64,000 bases of DNA from Knoxdaviesia capensis (taxonomy: Eukaryota; Ascomycota; Sordariomycetes; Microascales; Gondwanamycetaceae), in assembly GCA_001510575.1 (NCBI GenBank), contig LNGK01000012.1, positions 332,389 to 396,388 of the forward strand. Direction: 5' to 3'. Under the pieces are notes generated by a model. The model made no database searches. It saw only the letters and a list, made by a program, of their open reading frames with translations, and was not told where the DNA came from. Numbering within the stretch: the stretch's first letter is position 1; every line of letters starts with the position of its first letter. Positions 10,527-24,050 of the stretch are shown here, in pieces. The position numbers and the translations under genes were made by a program.

Positions 10527-13500
10527 GGGGGGGTAAACCGCCCAGTAACAAGAAGCGCAAAGATAGGAAAAGGATCGGTGAAGACCAAATTCCAAGCGGG
10601 GGAGGGGATGATTGAGGAAGGAAATAAAATATTCAACCAGTCGTCCGGATAGCAACCGAGTCACAGGGTGAATCTCCCGGGATGCAGAGGGTCTATATGA
10701 TCAACTCGTCGAGAAAGTTGGTTGAGATACGGGTATCGGGGAGGGTGGTTGCGCTGGAGCTGGAAACGAACTCCTCCACAAGTAGCCAAACGTTTGCAAC
10801 GGAGATCTCTGGAGACGAGGACGCTGTTCGTGCCTTGGAGGCGGAGATCAAGGGCGGAAGCTCGGGCGTTGCAGGGCGGCGATCTTTGAAACGAAGAAGG
10901 CCTAGTGGTAGGAGGGTGTTTAGACGATCATGCGAAGGAGGGATCTCGCGTGAGACTCTAAATCCGATTGACTTTGGAGACAGAATCTGTTTCTAAAGCG
11001 ATTTGCTTTTTAAGAAATTATTCAAGCAATAGTTGCTTTTTGGTGCTTTTTGGTGCTTTTCGTAGAGTTTGCGATCAAGGTGGTTGAGGGTTTTATGTGG
11101 AGATGTGTTTTCTCGATATGGTGATGTGATGAGATCCGGCGACGGACAGCTTCAACAGCCAACAACCAAAGAAAAGAAGAAAAAAAAAATGAAAATGAAC
11201 AGTAGCAACACAAAACAAGAAAGAACTTCCCCGAGAATTCAGAAGAGAAATTAAAAGATTACTCCCCGTCGATAACAGAAAGGAGGAAGATAAAACAAGA
11301 GAAACTGGAGATGAAAATCTAGAAAAAGCTCGATGAAGTCAGGACAAGTTTTGGGTGTCAAGATTTTGCAGTTGACCGGTTGCGAAGTGGTGATGTTTTA
11401 AATTTTCCGGATAGAGATTCCGAGAGTGGGCGTCAGAGAGTTTTGTTCAAGGACCCAAAGGTATCTGGGAAAAGATTATGTTCCGTATTGGGGTAGTTTG
11501 AAGTGGGTAAGAGGACCCAGATCAACGAACAACAGCAGATTGAATAATAGGAGGAAAATGTCATGTATGTAATGGATGGATGTGTATGCGTGCTGTAAAT
11601 GTTCTTATACTGTATGCAGCAACAAGGGAACGGCTTTGGCTTAGGGCAAGGGACAACAAACAGTGAAGAAAGTGATTGGTGGCAAGATTGGGAGACGTGG
11701 GTCTATTGAAGAGAGACGAGCCTGATAACGCCAGAGAGGATATGTTGAGCAGAGAGACCAAGTCGGGTGACAGTGGGAGAGGATGAGTTTAAAGGGTGGA
11801 TGTCAGGGTGTGGCCCAAGGGTGTGTGGGTGTAAGGTGTAGTGTAAAGGTGTAAGCATATGCAGGCGGTGGAGGAGCTTTGTGCGTGCTGGTTGATGGTG
11901 GATATGCAAGTGTGTGAAAGCCACCCGCCAAATGGTTTCCGGTCCAGAACCTAGACGATGGCTGGCTGCAATGACTTGGGAGAGAGAAGGCCGAAGATGA
12001 GGGACCAAGGCAGACAGGGGAAGAAAACCAGAGATCAAGAGGAAGATACCGGACTGGGCAGAAGGGGGATGGGTGAATAGCACACGCAGATACCACACAG
12101 AGGCTGAATGTCGTGGCAGATAGCGTAGATCTGATGAAGGAAGAGATGTGTAGACAAAATAGGCAGAGTGTCGAGTCAAAGGCCAAATCCAATTTGGAGA
12201 AGTTGGAGACGAAAAAGAGATGGGCAAGGTTGATACCAAAAGTGTTCCAGGATTCTGAATTGGGAAAGCCTCATGAGCCCAGCTTGGGGGATGAGAGCGA
12301 CAAGAAACAAATGCGATGTACTGAAAAGAACGCTTCGATCTTCCGGTTGGTGGTCTTGAAGTCGATCTTGCACAAAGTCAAAGAGTGGTTGAGGGAGGGG
12401 AAAGCGCAGATCTGAGGAGCTGATGATGTCTGGACCAAAAGAACGTCAAGGCCGATCGAAGGAGGGCAAAATAGTTGGTCAACTATTATCCGAATAGCAG
12501 AACGCGGGAAGTCGAAGCTGGTGAGGCAAGATATTATTGATTAAGGTGACGATTAGCAGTCCGTTGATTTGCAAAGGACCATCAAAATAGATGTAGGGAA
12601 GATGATGAGCTGAGTGGTGGTGAGTGACGGAGGCGTAGGAGGAAAAAAGAGGCGACTCTATCAGCTGTAATTGGAGACCGGGCAAATTGAAGGTTAGACA
12701 CAGAAGGAAAAAGGAAATGACAGGAAAAGGAAAGAAACGTGTAGGGGGCAAGGGAATGATGAGTAGATGTAGTGATTCTAAGAAGGGCAAAAGATTCAAG
12801 TGAGTGGGAGACGTTGAGAAGATGCAGTTGAGGATGTATGGATAGGAGGGGAGGGTGTGTGGGTGGGTGGGTGGATCAAAAAGAGACTTTTATTCTTGAT
12901 TTCCCGGTATAGGTCAATGAGATAGGACAGGATATGTATAATGTGCAAGTTAAGCTACTGGGACAGAAGAAGAAGGGTGAAGAATTGACCGGGACTTCAC
13001 AGACCATAGAAAGTCATATCAGATTTGTTAAAACATGGCAGTGGCCGTAGCCAGAGTGTAGTGTGCAGACAGGGTGGTATCTGGTATAGGATATGGAGGC
13101 GGCTATAGAACAGTACTGGTCCTGGTGTTGATTCGACTCCCAGACAGGAACACGTTAGGTATCTTACGGCCTGTAGTATTGCTCATGGAGCTGCTATGAT
13201 CATCCGTTGGAATGAGCTTCCGGAAGACAGGTCTGTGTCTGTGTCAGGAGAACAAGGTCAAGGTCGGATGCGATTTGGGATCGTGGCATGCAATGAAAGA
13301 GAGAGACAGTAAGAGAGAGGGGGGAGTGCGGAAAAGGGGAAGGAGGGCTCACGATCGACAAGACCCGGTTATGAGAAGTGGGTGTTGATTCAGGTAGTAA
13401 AATAGCCACGATATATTTAGTGAATTGAACTGAGTGAACAGGGAAAGCGTGTGCATATGCAGTTGTATCCTGTATAGTACTCGTACATATGTGCAGTACT

Positions 13501-14760
13501 GTGGAAGGCCATCACTTAGCGACCGGCAGTGTGGCAAGGATGGAGTGTGAGAAGACAAGATGGGGTGGCGATATGAGAATAAGATGGAGAGTTTGCTCGG
13601 GAGGAGAGGACTGGCCAGTGCAAGCAAAAAGAAAGTTTATCTATCCATGTATACGCCTTCTGGATACTGGCATTTATGGGGTGTATAATGAAAGAGAGAC
13701 ACAGAGAGTGAGAGGAACAGAGGAGACAAAAAGCTGAAGACGCCAAAAAGAGACTATGGAGAGGAGAGGAAAAAGAGAGCGCAGGATGACGAGGAGATGT
13801 TGGATCTGTACGACTAAGGGAAATATTATCCTTGCACTAGTTGCAATAGCAGTGGAGGTTTAATGGGGGTTGTGAAGTAGTGAGAATGGGAGGTAGGGAA
13901 GTGAGGACAAAGGTACTCCAGCCCGTGACTAGTCGAGATAGTGTTTGGAGAGGACTACGCGTAAGGAGACGATGGCAGAGAGTACGGCAAGTTTCTAAGA
14001 AGATCAGATAGTGTGTACTGAAGGGGCTTATGGTGAAAGAAAAGGCTGTTGGATGAGAAGAGAAAGAGAAGATACAGGGCAGACAGATGTACCGTGAAGT
14101 GGACTGTCAGAATGAAGGAAAGACTCAGAGGGGGGGATTGGCGGGCACTGCCAGCGTGGAGCAGTAGGGAGAACCCGAAAATGAGGGTTTATACCCTGTT
14201 CACTTACCAGATGAGAGGAAGATGCAAAAAGCCAGGAGGGGGTGTGTGTTGGGGAAGACGAAGCCGGGAGACGCAAGATCAGGGCCGGACTACAGTACAG
14301 TAGACATCGACGGTACGTACCCTTTGAGAAAAGGACCAATAAGTGTGTAGGGGAGGGGACCGCAGCCAGGATCTATTTGCTAGGACGAGAGATTTCGGGG
14401 GACATGGCAAAGACCTAGGCCAGACAGGGGTGGAGAGGAAATACAGTAGAAGCGTGGGGAGGTGGTGATGAAGATGAAGAATAGACAAGAAGGAGAGTGC
14501 ATGAGGATGAGAGGTGCGAGCAGTCGAGAAGAGGGGCAAACCAGAGTGAGGAAAGTAATGTTTACCGACGGAGATGAAGATGAGATGATGATGATGCATT
14601 AAGCAGGGAGAAAAAGAGGATCGAGGTGGTTGGAAAGAAGATGAAAAGGGGAGTGGAAGAGATTGGGTTTACAAGTGCTGCTGATATATGAAGGAGACAG
14701 CAATTGTTTCGGGGGGGGCTGGATGGTGGGAATGATGAGGAAGGAGCAACTAGCAGTACC
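10527..14760 (-). promoter_or_regulatory. Long purine-rich (plus strand) leader or promoter region upstream of the Myb gene
   Basis: From about 10.2 to 14.7 kb the plus strand is strongly A+G rich, so the minus strand is pyrimidine-rich. In this genome that skew marks the transcribed leaders of genes: the same is seen in the 0.85 kb before the GH128 gene and, in mirror image, before the RING gene. No conserved protein is encoded; translated frames are simply Lys/Arg/Glu-rich on + or Ser/Pro/Leu/Phe-rich on -. On the minus strand good donor-like sites occur, for example CTG|GTAAGTG at about 14203-14211. The simplest reading is a very long, perhaps spliced, 5' leader or promoter of the Myb regulator, but a separate non-coding RNA is equally possible. 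Confidence 0.4.
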
Positions 14761-14890
14761 TATTATTTAGTACCGGTAACCTCAACGTAGGAGAGAAGAG
14801 AGAAAGAGCAAGGGAACAGGCGCCGTCCACAGGTCCTTCCAGCCGTATTAGTACACGTACGTGTTGCATCAAGAAGCAGGTGCAGAATAG

Positions 14891-14917
14891 ACACACACAC
14901 ACATACACACACACACC
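14891..14917. repeat. (AC)n microsatellite with one interruption
   Basis: Two runs of about six AC units separated by one AT, seen directly. Confidence 0.9.
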
Positions 14918-16758
14918 TCATGCAGATGCCGGCCACTGGATCAGGAAAGTCAAATCCTGAACGCCACAACACCACCACACCAGCGCAGGAAAGAGCAGGA
15001 AATGTAATCTTGGCCGGAAACTGGGGGGGTAGTTTGGCAGTCGACACCGACACGCTTCTTTCCCGGTATACAGGATGTGTGATCCACTGATCATTCTAAC
15101 GTGGATGGCGCGGGGAAGGAAGGCAGCGCCACGCTGGTAATGATTATATTGAGGGTTGGGGTCCGCCTGTGGACTGTAGCAGCTTTCTTTCCTTTTTCTT
15201 CGTTCAAGGACCTCACTCTCCATAGCAGGTCGGTCAAGGGACCAAATCCCAGTTGTCCGTGCAGACGTGGTGGCTTAGTGAAAGTCAAATTCATGGACAC
15301 TTCCCTCAAACCTGGTTAACGGGGACTACAGGTAAAGCAGAATCTTGTTTTCCATCATAAAAGAAAAAGAAAAAAGAACGAAAAGCACAGGCTTTTTGCA
15401 GCTCTCCAGTAATAGGTTTATTAGCAGCCACCGCCACATATATGGCAGGCAATGCACCAGCAAAAAAAATATTAAAGAAAAATAAAAAAGGGAAAAGAAG
15501 GATGTCGATCTTGGTTCAAAGCGCGGCATATGATCAGGCACATCATACAAAATTCACGGGAAATAGTCTGGCAGTGCAATATCCCGAGTTTTTTTTTTTC
15601 TTTTTTTTTCTCGCCTCGTGGCATCTTCATCTCCCACGTCAAGGAGAGAAAGAAAGATCATAGCTAAGATGCATTGAACAGACGGTGGATGTGCATTGTC
15701 ATGGCTGGATCTTCTTCATCACGGACTGGCGTGTGCCTATCTTCGCCATGTTTGACCACCAGGTCCCCGTAGCAAATTCATCCACTCCCCCCTACCTGGT
15801 CGTCTATTTACTACAGATACTTTACACTGGGTGTGCGGGGAGCAAATATTCATGAACAGAAAAGAAAAGAATTAAGACTTACTTACACCCACGAGCCAAA
15901 AAGCCAGGGTGGGCAGGGAACAAGACAAGCTAGGGAAATCAATCAAGCTCGATAGAGACAACTGTTGCCCCCAGCACAATCACAACAGGGCCCAGCAGGG
16001 GAGGTCAAGGAAGGGGGGGGGGTTTTCTTCCATCTTTTCTGTCTATAAAAAAAAGACCACTCAAAAAACCAACCGAGAGCCCTGGAAAGGAGGAGACCCA
16101 TGCCACATAACCGAAAAGGGTTATGTTGATGCGGTAGCCGCATGTGCTGTGCACACTCGGAAGACAGAGAAAGAGTAGAAACATACCAGCTTCCAACGAA
16201 AGCCCGACTATCGATCCCTGACCTGGGCCATTCGGGAATATGATGGAAGAATCAAACCATAGCAAGAAAGATTCATTTGCTATATAGCACTGAATATAGT
16301 CGTAAAAGCAACAATAATCCAAGCTATCCATATTCTAACCGGTTCTCAGCTGTGACAATCTTCATGAGAACGGGCGAACTGTGAAAAGGAATTTTGGGGC
16401 ACAAGAGCAAGGGAGCCAGCCATCCAGGGGACCAACTTCTCACGAACGAGGGAGAAAAAAAAACAGGATCGGAATTTTGTTTTAAGGTGCTGGAACCATT
16501 GAGCTGAGAACCAAAGGAACGCCTCACATCACAAACCGTATCCATAATCATTCCAGTCAGACGAACTCCAGTTTGTGCTTGGGGGAGGGGTTAGCAAAAA
16601 AGGACAGAAAAGACAAGGGGAAATTTTGAAGAAGCATGAACGCCGTGCTTATAAAAAAAATGAAGACTGAAAACCCCCCCACCTGCTCACCCCGAAAATT
16701 CCGCTTGTACTGTAGTAGTTCTCTCACATACCATCTCAATGCAAAAAGAAGGTCAAAG

Positions 16759-16770
16759 TACTGTACAGTA
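16759..16770. repeat. TACTGTACAGTA palindrome
   Basis: Perfect 12-nt inverted repeat, identical to the one at 2750-2761. Both are embedded in AGTACTGTACAGTAT. It belongs to the dispersed motif family described in the findings. Confidence 0.9.
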
Positions 16771-19700
16771 TCCCAGCAGCCAGGTGGTGTGAGCCTGAGA
16801 GGTCTGTGGAAGGCCAGGGTGTTGGAGGTCGGAAATGAACAACATGAAAGAGGAAAATAAAATATGGAGCAGGAGGATGAATGTCAATGAGGTCGCACTG
16901 GAGAGGAGCAGTCGTGATGGATCTGGGGGCGCATGTACAGTACCTATCTGTGCTATTTTACATGTGAGGGTGCATTGACCTGAAGATTCTCGTCATGCTC
17001 CGTCTTTAGACGCAAGATGTAGGTTAGTAAGACTTAGGTATGAAGACATGAAATATCGTCGATCGTACATAGATCAAGCTCCTGTTTACACGACATGACG
17101 ACTAAGGTCTTTTCTTTTCTTTCCCTTGACTTCTCTATCTCTTTCCCCAGCCACTAAAATCTTTCCGACTCCCGGAGAGGCCCCAAGCGTTACTGTGCCT
17201 CTGTGTATGTGTGTGTGGGAGATAGCTTGGCGTGCTTCTTTTCTTCCATTACACACAGATCGGTCAGGATATACCTATAAAAATGCAACGAAGATTTAAA
17301 TAAATAAAACCAATTTAGCTCTGTACCCTTCAAACTCACGCTAAGCAGGGCCGGTATGGGGTCCCTTTTTATGGTCAACGCCGCCGGTGACACGCGAATG
17401 TTGAAAGCTAGACTGAGATAAATATAATCTGTCGAAGATTCATACCCCTGGTCGACTAAGAATAGTGTTTACATGCGAAGTTGACTATCGACAGAGTGAG
17501 TATAGTGGGTGAGTACACAACGAAATCGTGGTATCTGAGTGCACGGACAGCCACGGACTCTGCGTGGTGTTGAGATCAGGGGTCTCCAAATCTCTCAATC
17601 GCTCTCCATCTCTTGAATGCCTTCACGTATCCAAGATGTCTTTGTTCCGCCAGACGCCCCTCCCCTCGTGGCCGTCGGTTTCTATGCGTTGGAGGCGTGC
17701 TCGGTTATTAGGCAAGGTCCTAGTTGGGGAAAATCGCCCACAAAGTTAAAATAAAAACCAGCTTGAATCATGATGAAGACATTGAACTACCGATTCCAAT
17801 ATAAAACCCGGAACTGACCACGTTACCCCGCCCCTTCTCGCCATCCGTCTCGGAACCACCATCATCTATCTAATCAAGCTTTCCCACACATTTCCCAGAA
17901 ACCGGAACCGGAGAGCGAGAAGACTGATGGGTAGTGAATACCCACTGAAAATTAATATATGAGGGTGACAGGTTAGAAAAAGAAAAGTCTGCGTAGGAAT
18001 CGGGTCATGCAGAGAGAGGGGAGGGGAGCAAAAAGGACAGAAGAAGAAAATATGATCTTCGTTCGGGCTGGGCCGGGAGCGAGCCAGTTCCAGAGCCAAC
18101 ACTATCACTATCCAGTACCAGAGTTTGATGGTCCAGAGTAACCAAAAGAAAAACAGACACCGTGCAGCAGGCCAAAATCCGGGGCCATTGCCTGCTGAAA
18201 TGCTACCACACTTTATTCACTGGCCGTAACCGACGAGATATATACCAGCCTCCTTATATATAGCCACTAGAGGGCAGTTCAGAGCCAGAGATACGAACTG
18301 CAACTGTGAAAGACACCCGCAGGCTGCATGGTATGGAAAGAGTAGCAACAGCAACAGCAAGAACATATATACAACATATGAAGAGGAGAGGAGATGAGAA
18401 TGAGGATGTGGGCATAATCACTCGGGAATTTGGCCCTTCGGCTCTGATAACCGTCACTTACAACCTAAATCCGACTCAGAACCCAATCTAGTCAAAGATC
18501 GGCGTTTTCCGGGGGGAAGAGGGCGATCACTTGTCGCGGAATATGGCGATAAAGATACGTGGTGGGAGTGAGTCTGGAGTCCAGTAGTATCGTAGGAATA
18601 TATCGTCGTCTCTAGCCATCTACATTCTCTGTGTTCGGTGCCCACTTACAATCTCTCAAACAGCCTGCATGACCTAACATACAGCTTCAACTTCCCCGTC
18701 CCGAGGACAAACTAACAAGATGTGATACTGGAAATATCCTGCATGCTCTGCCAGGTAATCCTGGCATGAATGATAATCCTGCCGCAAGCTACATATATCG
18801 GTATCTGCCAGCGCGTTGGTGGGGTCATTATCACCACCCACATAAAGGTAGTATTCTCGTTAGGATTCATATAACAATGCTACAAGCTTTCCTTGGTGTC
18901 TTGTCCTCTCATGCCCTTGACCGCGTGCGGCCCTACAGAGCTAAACAGTACTTCTCCAGGGCTCAAGGGGAAAGGAAGCAGAAAGTCAGACGTATGCAAA
19001 CTTGCAGATCTTCGACGGGTTTCAAGATAGGAACAGAAAAAGTTCGCCATATACGCTGTGCTAGAATGAAAGGAGGTCCCTGACACATTCCGACCTTTTA
19101 TATTGGCATTTTCAACTTTGCATTGGACCGTCGATGTTCCAGCGCTCGACCTTCTCAATTTATTTACTTGAATATGCTGTATACTTACCGTTCCCGTAGT
19201 AATTTGTAATGTTGTTGCGAGGATTTCAACACCTGCAGGGGACGAAAACAAAAATAGAACAACACATCCTGCAGACGCGGCCTTTTTTCATGAATCTGTC
19301 GTTCGGCTAGGCCCCATGAATCGGTCAGTTCTTTTGGGGGAGTTCCTTTCCCTCCCTGAACCCGTTGGGGAACCGGTTCGTGAGACGAACCTCTCCGGGC
19401 TCAGCAGTCAGCAAGCATGTGCTGAGGGGTTCTCTCTGCAAAAGCATGGACACTCAGTTGTTTACAGGAGATTTTTCGTGGCTGGTGTCCAGTTTTTGTT
19501 CTCCAATACGTACGCACCTCCTCTCATCACCTTTCACATTTTCACATTGCCAGATTGGCGAAAACCCTGGACAAGAGACAGGCCAGGCCCTCTTGCGGAA
19601 CCAAAAAGAATTTTCACACCACGTAAATATCTTTTCCTTTCAGGGTGTCGCCGTTTTCTCCTATTTTCGTTTGGTTCGCTCGCGGACGATGCTGCACAAT

Positions 19701-22700
19701 CGGCTAGGAAATTTTGCTTTAGTGTGGCTTTTTGAGCCATGGTTGGATCTCCCTCTAGTGTGTTTTGGAGCATGTCGAGGAAAGGTATGCGGGAGATTCT
19801 TTTGCCAATAAGAGAAAGTAAGTGAACGAAGGGTCTGGGATATCAGGGATGAGAAGATCAGGATGGGGGGGTGTGATGGATTTGTGTGTGGGTGGTGGTG
19901 CAAGCTTTTAGCGAGTGCCAGAATGATGAAGCGAGATCCGGACCGGGGCCTACACAGGATAATAGTAAGGAAGCAAGCACGCGGCGGCCGTGGCCGTGTC
20001 AGGCTAGTGATGTTCAGTACAGGACCTTTCGGAGTTAATCTTTTTCGCCTCTCTCGTCATGTCAAATATTCGTCTGAATATGTGGTGGTGCAAGTATTGT
20101 ATCTGGAATAATACAGATAGTATTCCATCTGATAGTGGGGGAATCCCGCAAGTGAGCCCAGCGTCGTCTTCGTTCAGTATTTGAGAAGCTACAACGGAGT
20201 ATTGTCCAATGTCGGGGAATAACCTTGGCTGGCTCCTCCGGGGCATGATAGAGTGCGCAGGGCGGATACTCTCGTAAGAAATGTCTCTATTGTAAACGCC
20301 TTGACCGATGGGGTAAGAAAATAAACCAGGATACGCGAGTGATATCAAGGAAGTTCCGAAAGTGGCCTCTTTGCCCCGATCCTCGTCCACGTCGAGTAAA
20401 ATTAGGTCTCGCCTGGTTGACTCGACTCCCGAAAGTGCGAGTAGCAATAGCATACACCTGTCAGACAGGAGGTAAGTAAAGTCACATGCTATCAAAAGTC
20501 TTGACGGCCACGGCCATATTATCCGAGTCCAGCAGGTGAGATTCAACTCTACCTCCTCGACGATCGAAGTGTCTCAAGCAGTTCGGTGACTACGGCCCAG
20601 TCGGCTATCGATCTCCAGTCTGCTGGTCGGGCCTTTAACCCCGAATCTTCCCTTCTCGTAAGCACATCCGTCCCAGAAACACGCACTCGCCCTGTCCCTG
20701 TTCGCCGGGCTATCGACGGGCAATTGAGGCTTTTGGCCCGCTGGCTGGTTAGCTGCCTGCTTCATTCCCAGACGATTTAAAAGGTCGGGGGAGCGAGCGC
20801 CAACAGCTGGAAAGGCATCATCCCAGCCTATCCACCCACCCCTACCGCCACCACCACTGGTTGAACAGCGCGCGGCGAAGTCAGTTCAACAGCAGCAGTT
20901 TACAAACTATCCACGAGTTCCCAATGGAAGCATGAGCCCAGCTCCCTGAAAACAGAGGACAACATGGAGTGCATGGAAGCCACCGAAGAGCTTCGGAATG
21001 TGGCACAGTAGAAGACAGCGAAGAATATTCAGGGACACACAATGCCATCGTAACAGCGTAGACCCTTCATTCTTTCTTTAGAACACAGCAGAATTATACT
21101 CAATAATGGGGACGAATGGGGAGGCCTGGGGCCTGCGGGCTCTATCCTGTCAACCAACGTCGTAAGCCAGAAGGAAAATATATGTAGCAGCCAAAGTAAT
21201 TGAGGGGGGAGCAGAAAAGTGAAGCCGGTAATCCTCGACTCTCGCCCGAGTCTTAGCTGGCGATCCTGGACCTATAGTTCCGGTGTGGGGGTGACGAAAT
21301 CGGCATTGTCTCCCTCATTGCCCTTCAATGAACCCTGAGGCCTGTAAGTATTGAGAGAGGGAAAAGGCCTCCCCACCGAATATACTGTACTGAAAGAGAG
21401 GAGTGTGTCACATAACCCAATTTTGCGAAGCTCTTGATAGTGTCACCACCATCTGGATACAACATCGCTTGGAAAGGGGTGGCCACCAACGGAAGCATGG
21501 GACTAGATAGTTTTATTCTTCTGGCCTGGGGGACGAAATGGGGGCTCCATTTCCTGTGAAGTTAATATACCGCCTGTATCCTCATCCTGGTGATTACACC
21601 AGATTTGAACGATGAAACCCGGGAAATTCCAGAACTCATCTGCTCCTCAATTGTCAGTTGAAGGTTCAATCTTATCTGACCCTCTCGCACACCCGCTCCC
21701 CTATATTTCCCACGTGTATATATAGTGGACCAGGTACGCCCAAAAAGGGTGTAGGCTTCATTTACGCGTCAATGCCCACCCCAACACGCAGCCGGCGTGT
21801 TAACTGACAGCCAGCTAGCTGGCTTTTCTTTTCTTTTTTCTTTTTTCAGATGCATCTACTTTTCTCTGAACTCCGAATAGGCACGCACGTATACCACCCC
21901 GGTCAACCGTATCGATAACACGTCCACGCATGAGTCTTGCTTACAGGAGGATAATATCGCTTCGAGATTTGCATATCTGATCGTTCAGCTCGTCTTTGAT
22001 CAGTGTAATGCAAGTCCAAGATGCATCAGATGCAGATATCTATATCACATTTGCATTCGGTTTTGAGACCGGGCCTTTGTCCCTCGTCTGGTGGTTAACC
22101 AATCGAGATGGTAGCGCTCGGCACTCACCGGGACCCACGGCCCTTTTTGGTCCTTTGCCTAATTTTCCACTCCGAGCCTGGTGTTTTCATCTTTTCATCT
22201 TTCTTCTGTCGTGCAGGGCCTTAAATCTTGTCCGGCATTGACCAATTAATTGCCCTGACGGCGGCCAATTTTGGCACGCAGGGCTTGGGGTGGCCCTCGT
22301 GGAGCTAAGCTGCAGTCATATATATTATGATCCGGTAGTGGAGGGTGCTATATCGGCCCCGGCAGGGCACTTTGACGAAGATGTGAAAAGAGGAAATATG
22401 CAGTTGCAATAGCCAAATCCATTCCGCCTACTCCATTAGTGGGGGGGGGATCGGATGGGGGACCCAGTTCACGTGCGTACACCTTGAAGGATTGACAAGA
22501 ATCTGAGCTGCAAGTCTCACAATTCTCTTTAATTCAACGAGGATGATCCAATCTACAGTACATGGTGAACGTGCCGTTACGTCCACCTTGGACTAATTAA
22601 GTGCACGTCGGGAGTCGCTGGGCGGAGTTGGGGCCGTGCGAGCTTGTGTTGTGCAGCTACCTGCTATGGTATACGTCTTGCCGTGTTATAGGGGGGGACA

Positions 22701-24038
22701 CGGGGGGACGACGGGAAAAGTGTAACATGTCACCGTCACATATTGCCTTCTTGGAAATACGAAGCTGGTTTAGCTGAACCCAGGTCCCTGGAAATCAAAA
22801 TTGCAGGGATATAAGAGAAAGAGAACGAAGAGCAGACAAGAGAAGAGGAACTGCTCGTAAAGCTCAACGAGATTATTACTCTTGAGATTTGCGGAATACT
22901 TGACAGTATATCATGTGGCGATATAGGGCTGGTCATGACATTGAGAGATCCCCAATTTCGGCCAGGTGAACAATGAAAGAAAGAAATATCGCGAATGACT
23001 GTGTGTCCCACTTATCCACCTCCGTCCGGGACATCCCTCAATCGAGAGAGTTTCCGTATCCTCTCTGTTCAAATCTCGGAACGCAGGCCCCAAAATCCGA
23101 AAATGGAACATCAGCCCTGGTAACTCAACAGCATCTTTCCATCGGCCTTTGTCACGAAGACGAGATGGCATCAACTACTTAGGATATACAGTATATATGT
23201 CTATACTTACCGGCTGTTATCGAGCTTTTCCACCAGGGGCAATCCCTTCTCCGCCGAGTCTTGTGATACTGATTTGGTTGCTGTCCCGAGCCGTGAGCAA
23301 GTTTCTTATGAGGGTGTCGCCGTTGTGCCAACCTCACGAGAGGAAAAGAAAATCACATCCCTCCCAGGCCAGCCCGGACAGAGAGCAAGAGTTCCCCGCC
23401 CGCATTTAATTTCCCAGTACAGACTGGGTCACTCCTCTTTTTCTTTTCCTTCCAGACGTCTTCTCACTGGCAGTGTTGCATTCGCTCTGGGTCGGATTGT
23501 TCTCTCTTTTTCCTTGTAGCATGAAGCCGAGTGTGATCCCGCAGGAGCTCAACCAGAGGTCGAGCACACAAACTCTAAATTTTCAATTTAACGGCGGCAA
23601 TCTCGTGAAGCTGGGTTTTGGGGGGCTGTCAGCCCACGTCGCAGCCCGCCCATTTTCGAAGATCCTTTTTTGGTCATCGAGGCGAGACCTTTTTCTTTCG
23701 TATCCGGCCCAGAAAGAGCAGAGAACGGAAAGGCTGTGTGTCGCGGCTATTTATCACTCAATAAAAGGGGGGGATTTGTTGGATTGGGCTGTCGCTACCA
23801 TGTTGCATTGGAAGGGGAGACGCTTTTCACGCTATTTTTCTTGGTGATACATTAGGAAACCTTGAGCTGGATGGTGCCGTTCTTAGCTTGGTGTCAGGTC
23901 TCTACTACCTACCACTGCAGGCAATTCCAAGACGGACTGGAGTGTATTCGACAATGAATGGTCTCTGCTAGGTAGTGAAATAGTGCTTTCGGTTCGGTCC
24001 CAGGTTCAGCACTGAGAGGGAGGATGAGATGGCCACAA

Positions 24039-24050
24039 CCCTAACCCTAA
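24039..24050. repeat. Two tandem CCCTAA telomere-like hexamers
   Basis: The sequence reads AACCCTAACCCTAAAAC. Two units are too few to mark a chromosome end. It may be an interstitial telomeric remnant or a binding site for a TTAGGG-recognising Myb protein. Confidence 0.6.

Noticed and set aside
12113..12415. 100-codon charged frame on the plus strand
   Set aside because: It begins with GTG and its Lys/Glu/Arg content is explained by the purine-rich composition of the region.
20004..20546. 180-codon frame on the minus strand
   Set aside because: No recognisable motif, no leader-like composition and no neighbouring exon; best treated as chance.
24039..24050. Telomere or subtelomere boundary
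   Set aside because: Only two repeat units, with normal sequence on both sides.
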